Positions 1 through 6,676 of a stretch of 10,352 nt of DNA are shown here, piece after piece. Origin of the DNA: an uncultured Hyphomonadaceae bacterium (GTDB taxonomy: Bacteria > Pseudomonadota > Alphaproteobacteria > Caulobacterales > Hyphomonadaceae); the NCBI GenBank assembly GCA_937873805.1, contig CALMWO010000610.1:1-10352 (forward strand), given 5' to 3'. Each line of letters starts with the position of its first letter. Positions within the stretch are counted from its first letter, which is position 1. The notes below the pieces were generated by a model. That model saw only the letters and a list, made by a program, of their open reading frames with translations. It had not been told where the DNA came from and searched no databases. A program made the translations under genes and the position numbers.

Positions 1-39
1 CGGCACCTCTGCCGCCCTGCAGCGCTTCGAGACCCGCAA

Positions 40-3000
40 TCAGCGGTCTTCAAGTGCCCACGATACGGCGGGAGGCTGAGACGCTATCGCTTGCTGCTTC
101 TCGCTATCCATTGGGACCTCGACCAGGCTATCGGCACCTCTGACATGTCCTTCATCAAGTGACGGCGATCTTCTGACCAGTTGCCGCCACAGCCGCGCTG
201 CGTCTTCCGGCAGCATCCAGGCCGCCGGGACGACAACAAGGGTCAGCATCGTCGATGTGATCAGCCCGCCAATCACGATAAAGCCCATCGCGTTGCGCCA
301 TTCCGACCCATCGGATGATGCCAAGGCTACCGGAATCATGCCGAAGATTGCGGCGAGTGCCGTCATCAGCACCGGGCGCAGCCGTTCCGGCGCAGCTTGG
401 GCCATGGCGTCGGCGCGCGGCACACCGGATTCGACAAGCTGGTTTGCCCGGTCGACCAACAGGATTCCGTTCTTCATAACAATGCCCATGAGTGCCAGGA
501 GGCCGATCTGCCCGAACAGGCTCATTTCCTGTCCACCGATCAACATCGCCACGAATGCCCCGGAGAAGGATAGGGGCGCCGTCAGCATGATGAGGAAAGG
601 CTGGCCGAAGCGGTCGAACTGGCTGGCAAGCACGATGTAGAGTGCAATGAGCGCAAGCAAGAAGGCAAAGCCGATTGCGATCGCGGTCTCCGCCATGCGC
701 CGCGCCTGCCCTTCCACCACCAGCTCGATGCCGGGGGGCGGTGGATTGGCGGCAATGATCGCGTCCATTGCTTCCACGGCGGCGCCGAGGGACACACCGG
801 TCGCACTGTTGGCGAGCACCGAGACCTTGCGGGCGCGGTCCTGGCGGTCGATCTGCACTGGGCCGGTGCCGATCCTTGGATCGGCCACTTGGCCCAGATC
901 AATAAGGCGCCCCTCAAGGCTTCGGGTTTGCAGAATGGCCACCGCATCGAGCGACTGGCGCTGTGCCTCTTCCAGCCGGACCCTGACGTCATGGCGCCGC
1001 CCGCCCTCCTCGAAGGTCCCGGCTTCCACCCCGCCGAGGAGAATCCTGGTGGTGTTCGCAAGGTCACGTGCCGATACGCCGAGATCGGCAGCACGCGTGC
1101 GATCGATGCGGAGTTGCAATTCCGGCCGGCCGCCTTCGTAACTGGAGCGGACGTCGGCGAATTCGGGGCGCGATTTCATCGCCGCCGCCAGCCGGGCCGC
1201 ATAGGCTTCGGCTTGGGCCAGATCGCGACCCATGATAACCTGTTCGATAGCGGCCTGCCCGATGCCACCACCCGAAACCCATGGGACTTCGGCGGCAACA
1301 ACCTCGGTTGCCTCGGGAAGTGCCTGCCGCAACGCGGCGCGCGCCTGATCCATCACTACCATCTGGTGGGTCGACCGTCCCTGCTTGGGCGTGATTGCGA
1401 CGTAGAGTTCAAGCTCGTTGCTGCGCTGGCGGCTGCCGGCCCCCACCGTGACAAACACCAGCTCGACATCGTCAATTCCGCGCAGTGCCGCATCGGCGCG
1501 TGCTGCCGCTCGGCGAGACCCTGCGATGCCGGTTCCCTGTGGCAGCTTGACCGTGGCAAGAAACTCGCTGCGATCGGTAGATGACATGAAGGTGGAAGGC
1601 ACCATTGAGGCGGCGACGCCGCCGACCACGAGGCTGCCCAGCGCGATTGCCATCACCAGCAGACGACGCTGGAGCGCCCAACGCACAATACGCCCGTAGC
1701 GTCGCTCGGTCGATTGGTGGAACTCTTCGATGCGCGACAGCCATGCCCCACCATGATCACCCGCCTTGAGCAGCCGGGCTGCCAGCATCGGGGTTAGCGT
1801 GAAGGCGACCAGCAGCGACACGCTGACCGAAAAGACAATGGCGAGGCCGTACTGAAAGAAGAATCGACCGACGATGCCTTCCATGAAGGCGATGGGCACG
1901 AACACCGCAAGCGTGGCAAAGGTGCCGGCCAGCACGGCGAGTGCCACCCTCTTGGTGGCGGCAAAGGCGGCGTTCCGGGGATCGGCACCCCCGTCGATGT
2001 CTCGCTGGATTGCCTCAGTTACCACGATGGCGTCATCGACCAGCAGGCCGATCGCCACTGTGAGTGCCAGCAGTGTCATCATGTTGATGGTGAGATCGAA
2101 CGCACCGAACGCGATGAATGTCGCTACCAGCGATGTCGGGATTGCGAGCGTGACGATGATGGTCGCACGCCAGCTCAACAGGAAGAAGAAGGTGACGAGA
2201 ACGACCAGCACGATCGCCACGGCAATCTCGAACTGCACGTCGCCGATCGAGGATTCGATGAAGCGGGAGGTGTCGCGGGCGATCACCATCTCAACGCCCG
2301 CGGGTGCAGTTTTCGAAAGCTGTTCCACTTCGGCGCGGATGGCCCGCGCAACCTCGACCGTGTTGCGCCCCGACTGCCGCCTGACTTCGAGCGCGACCCC
2401 GGGTGTACCGTTCAACTGCGCAAAGCTACGCTCGTCCTGCTGGCCATCCTCGATCCGGGCAATGTCACGGACCCGCACGGCGGCACCGTTGGGTTGCCAG
2501 AGAATGACGAGCGCGCCGAATTCTTCGGGCGTGCGCGCCTCGGCCATGGTCCGCGCGCCCAATTCGCGCTCCGCTCCGCCGATCTCTAGCCGGCCGCCCG
2601 GCAGTTCGGCATTGCCACCGCGCACGGCCCGGACCACATCGTCTGCCGTGACACCGACGGCGCGCATACGGGTGGCATCGAGCCAGATCCGCATCTCGCG
2701 TTCGCGCCCGCCGGCCAGAGTCACAGATCCGACACCTGGGACGCGCTGGATGCGTTCCTTCACCACCTCGTCCGCATAAGTCGTAAGTTCCCGGATCGGC
2801 ATGTCGCCAGACAGCATGATCGACAGGATCGGGCTCGCATCGGGATCGACCTTCTCGACCACAGGCGGGTCGGCGTCGGTGGGCAAACCGCGCAGCGCGA
2901 TGCTCACCTTGTCGCGCACGTCCTGCGCTTTCACGTCCCCGTCTTCCCCGAGCTCGAATTCCAAGAAGATTTGCGAAAGTCCCTCCGCACTGACTGACCG

Positions 3001-3240
3001 CATCTGGCGCATGCCGGAAATGCTGTTCAGTTCTTCTTCGAGAACGTCGCTCACTTCGGTCTCGATGGTGCCGGGCGCAGCGCCTTCGAGCGAGGTGCTG
3101 ACGGAGACATAGGGAAACTCGACCCGGGGAAAGAGATCGACCCCTAGCCGGGTGAAGTTGATGAGACCGAGCACGACCAGCGCGCCAATCATCATGGTAG
3201 CGAAAACAGGTCGCCGGATCGAGACATCGGCAAGCCACAT
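40..3240 (-). CDS. RND efflux permease, HAE1/AcrB-like inner-membrane proton antiporter
   Basis: Inner-membrane pump subunit of a tripartite RND efflux system. It should exchange protons for amphiphilic substrates taken from the periplasm or outer membrane leaflet. The 1066-residue protein has the family layout: TM1 at about 10-30, a periplasmic porter domain (about 35-335), a cluster of hydrophobic helices (335-490), a second porter domain (550-850) and a final helix bundle (853-1010). The TM4 proton-relay pair Asp402-Asp403 (LLVDDAIVV) and the TM10 lysine Lys923 (VMKNGILLVD) are present, matching AcrB D407/D408/K940, so it looks functional. I chose the ATG at 3240 rather than an in-frame codon at 3306: AGGAG sits 7 bases before 3240, and the longer version would add a basic, non-homologous leader and overlap the adaptor gene. 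The polar C-terminal tail (about 1024-1066) is longer than in many relatives. It is last in the four-gene operon. The substrate cannot be read from sequence. Confidence 0.96.
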   Translation of the reverse strand: MWLADVSIRRPVFATMMIGALVVLGLINFTRLGVDLFPRVEFPYVSVSTSLEGAAPGTIETEVSDVLEEELNSISGMRQMRSVSAEGLSQIFLEFELGEDGDVKAQDVRDKVSIALRGLPTDADPPVVEKVDPDASPILSIMLSGDMPIRELTTYADEVVKERIQRVPGVGSVTLAGGREREMRIWLDATRMRAVGVTADDVVRAVRGGNAELPGGRLEIGGAERELGARTMAEARTPEEFGALVILWQPNGAAVRVRDIARIEDGQQDERSFAQLNGTPGVALEVRRQSGRNTVEVARAIRAEVEQLSKTAPAGVEMVIARDTSRFIESSIGDVQFEIAVAIVLVVLVTFFFLLSWRATIIVTLAIPTSLVATFIAFGAFDLTINMMTLLALTVAIGLLVDDAIVVTEAIQRDIDGGADPRNAAFAATKRVALAVLAGTFATLAVFVPIAFMEGIVGRFFFQYGLAIVFSVSVSLLVAFTLTPMLAARLLKAGDHGGAWLSRIEEFHQSTERRYGRIVRWALQRRLLVMAIALGSLVVGGVAASMVPSTFMSSTDRSEFLATVKLPQGTGIAGSRRAAARADAALRGIDDVELVFVTVGAGSRQRSNELELYVAITPKQGRSTHQMVVMDQARAALRQALPEATEVVAAEVPWVSGGGIGQAAIEQVIMGRDLAQAEAYAARLAAAMKSRPEFADVRSSYEGGRPELQLRIDRTRAADLGVSARDLANTTRILLGGVEAGTFEEGGRRHDVRVRLEEAQRQSLDAVAILQTRSLEGRLIDLGQVADPRIGTGPVQIDRQDRARKVSVLANSATGVSLGAAVEAMDAIIAANPPPPGIELVVEGQARRMAETAIAIGFAFLLALIALYIVLASQFDRFGQPFLIMLTAPLSFSGAFVAMLIGGQEMSLFGQIGLLALMGIVMKNGILLVDRANQLVESGVPRADAMAQAAPERLRPVLMTALAAIFGMIPVALASSDGSEWRNAMGFIVIGGLITSTMLTLVVVPAAWMLPEDAARLWRQLVRRSPSLDEGHVRGADSLVEVPMDSEKQQAIASQPPAVSWALEDR

Positions 3241-3247
3241 GACTGTT

Positions 3248-3252
3248 CTCCT
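3248..3252 (-). promoter_or_regulatory. Shine-Dalgarno site that fixes the permease start
   Basis: On the minus strand the sequence reads TAGGAGAACAGTC followed by ATG. The AGGAG core is 7 bases from the permease ATG, and its first bases are part of the adaptor's TAG stop codon (3251-3253). Ribosomes finishing the adaptor stop on the permease ribosome-binding site. This favours coupled translation and supports the 3240 start. Confidence 0.75.
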
Positions 3253-4414
3253 ACCTGCTGCCCGGCGCGCTGGCGGCCGCAGGGCGCGATCCCGCGTCTG
3301 TTGCACGGACCCGGACCTTCATGCCGTCGGCCAGTGTCGTGGGCGGATCGAGGATCACGCGGTCGCCCGCCGCCACGCCCTCGACGATCCGAACCCGGTC
3401 AAGATCGACATCTGCCGTCTTCACGGCACGCCGCCGCGCAACGTCACCGATCAGTACAAACAGATGCGGATTTGCGCTTTCGCCGCGAAGCGCGCGACGC
3501 GACACAACAATGGCATTGACCGGATCGATGAGAATTTCGGCAACGACCGAAACGCCGCTGCTGATGGCGTAGTCGGGATTGCGAACCGGCAGCCGCACTT
3601 CAACGGTCCGAGACCTGGGATCGATGAAATCGTTGATGATGAACACTTCGCTCGGCAACGCCCCGGCCTGACCGGTGATGAACAGGCGCGCCGGCTGTCC
3701 CTTGCGCAGTTCTGACACCCGTGCCTCGGGCACGGCCACGATCGCTGCCACCACGCGCAATTCCTGAAGCTGCAGCGCGGATGACTGCCCACCCATGGAA
3801 AAACGGCTGTTCAGAAACATGCCTTCATCCACCATGCGCTGCGTGACGACACCGTCATAGGGCGCGCGAAGCACCGTATCCGACAGCGCCTGGCGAGCGG
3901 TCGCCAACGCCGCTCGCGACTGATCGCGGCGCGCCCGTGCCACGTCGCGCGCGGCCTCTGCCTCATCCAGCCGGGCGGCTGGCGCAAAACCGCGCTCCTT
4001 CAGTTGGAGCACCCGCTCGAAGGCCCGCTCGGTCTGCACCACTTCGGCGTCGGCAACACGAAGTGCGGCCTCCGCCTCGCTGGCCCGCCGCTGATAATCG
4101 GCCTGCCGGATACGCAGCAACGGTTGCCCCCGGGTCACACGATCTCCGACGCGGACAAACACGCGATCGACCGGCCCCTCGACAAGGGCGGTCACGTTGC
4201 TTGTCTGCATTGCGGCAACCGTCCCCGATGCCCTTATCGGCGTAGACACTTGTTCGGCACGCGCCAGAACAACCTGAACATCGATGGATTGCGGGGCGGC
4301 CACCGGCGCATCGTTGGACTTTGGTTCGTCCGAGCAGCCAAAAAGTGCCCATGCAGCGGCACCCAACAGACCAAGGAGCGGAATGCGCTTGAATGTGCGG
4401 GAAAGCTCAAGCAC
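3251..4414 (-). CDS. RND periplasmic adaptor lipoprotein (HlyD/AcrA family membrane fusion protein)
   Basis: Periplasmic adaptor that joins the RND permease to an outer-membrane channel. The 387-residue protein begins with a basic N-terminus, a hydrophobic stretch (11-26) and Cys27 in LFGC. This looks like a signal-peptidase II lipobox, so it is probably lipid-anchored; Ser28 follows, consistent with outer-leaflet anchoring. The order is then: first lipoyl half (about 70-105, including ALVEGPVDRVFVRVGDRV), an alanine/glutamate/arginine-rich alpha-helical hairpin (105-178), the second lipoyl half (180-200, LRAPYDGVVTQRMVDEG), a beta-barrel (about 217-298) and a membrane-proximal domain to the end. 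The start is GTG. The gene overlaps the thioesterase by 8 bases and has only a weak upstream GGGG-like ribosome site, so translation probably depends on coupling. Ten bases separate it from the permease, its evident partner. The helical hairpin is fairly short, as in adaptors that do not reach deep into the periplasm. Confidence 0.94.
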   Translation of the reverse strand: MLELSRTFKRIPLLGLLGAAAWALFGCSDEPKSNDAPVAAPQSIDVQVVLARAEQVSTPIRASGTVAAMQTSNVTALVEGPVDRVFVRVGDRVTRGQPLLRIRQADYQRRASEAEAALRVADAEVVQTERAFERVLQLKERGFAPAARLDEAEAARDVARARRDQSRAALATARQALSDTVLRAPYDGVVTQRMVDEGMFLNSRFSMGGQSSALQLQELRVVAAIVAVPEARVSELRKGQPARLFITGQAGALPSEVFIINDFIDPRSRTVEVRLPVRNPDYAISSGVSVVAEILIDPVNAIVVSRRALRGESANPHLFVLIGDVARRRAVKTADVDLDRVRIVEGVAAGDRVILDPPTTLADGMKVRVRATDAGSRPAAASAPGSR

Positions 4415-4826
4415 TCAGATAGGCCCCGCGACCAGACGCCAGCAGATCGCCCGCCTCGGTCTCGACAAGCGTATCGGCAACACTCAGGCGCTTTCCCAGC
4501 TTGACCACCCGACTGCGGGCCAGGATCCGGCCCGCCAGCGCAGGACGATGATAATCGACCCGAAGGTCGGCGGTCGCCTGCGCCAGTCCGCCGGCCGCCA
4601 GCACCGCATACAAGCCACCAAGGTCAACGAGAGAGGCGAGTACGCCACCATGTGCCGCGCCGAGCGCCGGGTTCGACACCAGTTCGTCGCGCCACGGCAT
4701 GGCAATCACGATGCCGCCGTGCGATGCCGAGAGCAGCTCGAGGCCAAGCCAGCGATGGAAAGGGGCAATGTGGAGCGCCGCCTGAAGTCCATCGAGCGTC
4801 GTGAGCGCACTCCTGTCAACGGTCAT
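4407..4826 (-). CDS. PaaI-type hotdog-fold thioesterase
   Basis: Predicted cytoplasmic acyl-CoA (or aryl-CoA) thioesterase of the PaaI/YbgC-like 4HBT superfamily. At 139 residues it has the usual length for a single hotdog domain. The active-site block is clear: Asn52-Pro53, Gly56, His59-Gly60-Gly61 and Asp68 (SNPALGAAHGG...SLVD). This matches the N-P-x-x-G-x-x-H-G-G-x6-D pattern of PaaI-like enzymes, where the acidic residue activates water and the HGG segment lies on the thioester carbonyl. The second half (ATADLRVDYHRPA, then a glycine/lysine turn) is the typical later strand region. The ATG overlaps the hydrolase stop in an ATGA arrangement, with AGAGGA 5 bases upstream (4832-4837). Its place between a hydrolase and an efflux adaptor is unusual. 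It may release a free acid from CoA so that the acid can be exported; that is inference. Family is secure, substrate unknown. Confidence 0.88.
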   Translation of the reverse strand: MTVDRSALTTLDGLQAALHIAPFHRWLGLELLSASHGGIVIAMPWRDELVSNPALGAAHGGVLASLVDLGGLYAVLAAGGLAQATADLRVDYHRPALAGRILARSRVVKLGKRLSVADTLVETEAGDLLASGRGAYLSA

Positions 4827-5686
4827 GCAAATCCTCTTATTGACTGATCGGTGTCCTGCAGGAAGGTCAGGATGGCATCGGCAAAGGCATCATTGCGATC
4901 GCCCACGACCATATGTCCGGCACCCGCAATGTCGGTGAAGCGGGCGTGTGGCACGAGGTCCAGGAAAGCTGCCGCTCCTTCTGGCGAAACGAGATCACTT
5001 GATCCTCCGCGGATCAGATGCACCGGGCAGGCGAGCCGCCGCGCTGCTTCGGCAAGCCGTTCCATGCGAGCCTCCCCCCTGCTCGACATCACCGAAGTGA
5101 TGAAGCGGGGATCCCAGTGCCAGCGCCAGCGCCCATCCTGCCCCTTCCGCACATAGGGCGCGATCCGCTCGGCCGTCGTCCGCCGCCCCTCCCGGGGGCG
5201 ATAACTGTCAACAATCTCGGCAGCCTCTTCCGCCGAGGCGAAGCCGGTTTCGAGATGCGCCGCCATGAAGCCCATCACCCGTGCGACTCCTGCCGGCTCC
5301 ATGTTGGGCGCAATATCGACCAGGGTTAGCGACGCAAAGCTGCCCGGCCTGATTTCACCTTCGGCAATCAGACCGGACAGCCCGCCCAGCGAGGCACCGA
5401 CCAGAGCGGGGGGCGTTCCCAAGGCATGCGCCACGCAAAGAAGATCGTCGGCAAAATCCTCGATCCGATAGTGGCCAGACGACGACCATTGGCTTTCGCC
5501 ATGGCCGCGAAGATCTATCGCGATGGCCCTCAGACCAGCAGCTGCCAGCCTTTCCTGTGTCCGGCGCCAGCTGAGCCTGGTCTGCCCGCCGCCATGTGCC
5601 AAGATAACAGGTAGGGCGTCGTCAACGCCCATCGTATCAGCCGCCAGTGTCTGTCCCTCGGCTCCCGTAAACTGGATTTGCTTCAC
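4823..5686 (-). CDS. alpha/beta-fold hydrolase (esterase-like)
   Basis: Probable soluble serine hydrolase acting on an ester, lactone or similar bond. The 287-residue protein shows the alpha/beta-hydrolase plan. An oxyanion-type HGGG lies at 31-34, and a strand/turn IDLRGHGES at 57-65. The nucleophile elbow GASLGG (97-102) puts the nucleophile at Ser99. A lid or cap region spans about 125-205. The likely acid is Asp231 (SSDLVS) and the base His258 (GAGHMV), so the triad is complete. There is no signal peptide, so it should be cytoplasmic. The start is GTG at 5684-5686 with GAGG and AGG upstream; an ATG 14 bases earlier is out of frame. It is the first gene of the operon, and its TGA overlaps the thioesterase ATG. 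Haloalkane dehalogenases, epoxide hydrolases, meta-cleavage hydrolases and lactonases share this fold; sequence alone does not choose among them. The Ser nucleophile argues against the Asp-nucleophile dehalogenase and epoxide hydrolase classes. Confidence 0.88.
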   Translation of the reverse strand: MKQIQFTGAEGQTLAADTMGVDDALPVILAHGGGQTRLSWRRTQERLAAAGLRAIAIDLRGHGESQWSSSGHYRIEDFADDLLCVAHALGTPPALVGASLGGLSGLIAEGEIRPGSFASLTLVDIAPNMEPAGVARVMGFMAAHLETGFASAEEAAEIVDSYRPREGRRTTAERIAPYVRKGQDGRWRWHWDPRFITSVMSSRGEARMERLAEAARRLACPVHLIRGGSSDLVSPEGAAAFLDLVPHARFTDIAGAGHMVVGDRNDAFADAILTFLQDTDQSIRGFA

Positions 5687-5763
5687 CGCCTACGCCTCAT
5701 TCTGTAAACCGTCTTACATTATCTCATCTTGCCATCCAGTCAATTCGGCAGCTAACTCCAAGG
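5687..5763. promoter_or_regulatory. divergent promoter region between the efflux operon and the MarR gene
   Basis: These 77 bases separate two divergently transcribed units and must carry both promoters. For the leftward operon a candidate sigma70-type promoter is visible on the minus strand: -35 TTGACT (plus positions 5738-5743), 16-base spacing, then -10 TAATGT (5716-5721); an overlapping GATAAT (5718-5723) has a short 14-base spacing. I could not settle a promoter for the rightward MarR gene. The region is more AT-rich than the flanking genes, as expected for a promoter. Confidence 0.6.
5703..5718. promoter_or_regulatory. putative MarR operator (TGTAA-N6-TTACA inverted repeat)
   Basis: A perfect 5-base inverted repeat, TGTAAACCGTCTTACA, has arms at 5703-5707 and 5714-5718. 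MarR dimers typically bind palindromes of about 16-20 bases. Its right arm overlaps the proposed -10 of the leftward operon, and it lies 17 bases upstream of the hydrolase GTG. A bound dimer would block RNA polymerase, which fits repression relieved by ligand. The repeat is visible directly; its binding by the adjacent regulator is inferred. Confidence 0.5.
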
Positions 5764-6258
5764 ATGCCAAGTCGTAGCGCCTATACTGGCTCAGCAGCAG
5801 CCGCTCCTTTGGTGACCGACCGTGACGAGATCGTGTTCCTGATGGAGGAGCTCACCCGCACATTGCGGCAGGCGTTCGAACGGCGTATCGCGCAGACGGG
5901 GCTCACGCGAACCCAATGGCGCATGCTCGCTTACCTTCTGAGGTGCGAAGGCGTGTCGCAGTCCGAACTGGCACGTCTTCTCGATCTCGAGCGCGCCACG
6001 ATCGGCCAGGCGATTGACAGGCTGGAAGAGCAGCGACTAGTCGAACGGCGCCCATGCCCGACCGATCGTCGGGTGTGGCAGGTGCATCTCCTTCCCGCAG
6101 CTTATGATCTTGTCCCTCTGTTGCGCAAGGAAGCAGACTGGCTGCATGACCTCACATGGAAGGGTCTGACCAACGCAGATGTGGCGACCCTCAAAACACT
6201 GCTCGACTGTATCGGTAACAACCTTTCGTCCGTTCCTGAAGTACTGGAACGGGACTGA
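5764..6258 (+). CDS. MarR-family winged-helix transcriptional regulator
   Basis: Small dimeric ligand-responsive regulator, 164 residues, slightly longer than typical MarR proteins because of an N-terminal extension. The winged-helix core is clear. LTRTQWRMLAYL (47-58) is the family's conserved helix, VSQSELARLLDLE (64-76) is the first HTH helix, and ATIGQAIDRLEEQRLVERR (78-96) is the recognition helix. The wing, PTDRRVWQVHLL (99-110), carries the D-R-R-x-x-x-V-x-L signature. N- and C-terminal helices (about 20-46 and 115-160) would form the dimer interface. The ATG at 5764 has AAGG directly in front of it, which is unusually close. A later start at GTG 5812 or Met27 (5842) would keep the HTH intact, so the true start is uncertain. 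Divergent placement beside the hydrolase-thioesterase-RND operon implies that it controls that operon and probably itself. It is most likely a repressor that releases DNA on binding a small aromatic or acidic compound; the ligand is unknown. Confidence 0.92.
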   Translation: MPSRSAYTGSAAAAPLVTDRDEIVFLMEELTRTLRQAFERRIAQTGLTRTQWRMLAYLLRCEGVSQSELARLLDLERATIGQAIDRLEEQRLVERRPCPTDRRVWQVHLLPAAYDLVPLLRKEADWLHDLTWKGLTNADVATLKTLLDCIGNNLSSVPEVLERD

Positions 6259-6676
6259 CGAGAAAATTTACTTCCATCGGAACTTGATCCGGTAGTGCAA
6301 TCGGTTCAAAGCCTATACTGGGCTTACACGGTGAACGGGTTCCCTATTCGGTCAGTTGTTGTCTGACAAAGGATCGCCTGCCTCTGGGCAAATCATTTCG
6401 GACGACCGCAATGGCACGCCGAGAGCCAAGCCGTTCCACCACGTTCGAATGGCCGGTTCCGGAAGGAGTTGCCTTCTAAGAACCGATCGAGGAATAGCTT
6501 GAATTGGGTCGGTAGCAGCCGAGCCGCCTGTCCAACAAACCGCCGTTTGTTGTGATGGAAGCGAGCGTAGGCCACAGCGCTGCGGCACGCGTCATATTCT
6601 CACATCAACCCGTCCATAAACCTGTAGCCAGTAAACCCCGTGGTATGTAGATTTCTGTGCGGAGGCAAAATTGGCC
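6259..6676. other. intergenic region between MarR gene and transposon genes; expected location of res
   Basis: No convincing gene is seen in these 418 bases. On the minus strand two overlapping open frames exist, 6352-6588 (78 aa) and 6393-6575 (60 aa). The latter contains FHHNKRRFVGQAARLLPTQF, which looks protein-like but which I do not recognise. Neither has a clear ribosome site, and an eroded gene fragment is possible. The region carries several inverted repeats: AAGCC/GGCTT at 6309-6325, GTCAG/CTGAC at 6351-6367, TTGTCTGACAA at 6359-6369, an 8-bp hairpin at 6533-6552, and a 16-base near-palindrome at 6571-6586. By analogy with Tn3-family elements that have tnpR upstream of tnpA, the resolvase res site should lie just before tnpR, roughly 6550-6660; I cannot delimit its three subsites. 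No sequence resembling the transposon terminal repeat was found here. Confidence 0.5.
6533..6552. repeat. perfect 8-bp inverted repeat (hairpin) upstream of tnpR
   Basis: The arms CAACAAAC (6533-6540) and GTTTGTTG (6545-6552) are exact reverse complements, separated by CGCC. No T-run follows on either strand, so it is not a classical intrinsic terminator. It lies about 125 bases before tnpR and could be a protein-binding palindrome linked to res, or the hairpin of an older inserted element. Confidence 0.5.

Noticed and set aside
1..142. CGGCACCTCTG occurs at 1-11 and 132-142, and CGGCA/TGCCG at 1-14 could form a hairpin after the permease gene
   Set aside because: An 11-base repeat is expected by chance several times in 10 kb. 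The hairpin stem is only 5 bp, lies at the window edge and has no visible T-run, so neither a duplication nor a terminator can be supported.
1874..2779. 301-codon open frame on the plus strand opposite the permease gene
   Set aside because: It is a Ser/Thr/Ala/Met-rich antisense shadow of the permease helix region, typical of GC-rich DNA. It has no recognisable domain, and the minus-strand gene is unmistakable.
3241..3306. N-terminal extension of the permease to 3306
   Set aside because: The added 22 residues are Arg-rich and unlike the family, would overlap the adaptor gene, and ignore the well-placed AGGAG before 3240.
6242..6275. ACTGGAAC...GAGAAAAT around the MarR stop vaguely resembles the inner part of the transposon terminal repeat
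   Set aside because: The outer GGGGTC is absent, spacing is wrong, and the bases encode the MarR C-terminus.
6505..6525. TGGGTCGGTAGCAG resembles the outer terminal repeat (GGGTC...GTAGCAG)
   Set aside because: It requires a 2-base gap and lacks the conserved CAGTGGAAC-GAAAA part, so it is not accepted as the left end. It is worth one alignment but is too weak to call.
6393..6575. 60-codon minus-strand frame as a real gene
   Set aside because: It has a GTG start without a ribosome site, an overlapping alternative frame of similar length and no recognised family. It is kept only as a possible remnant in the intergenic description.
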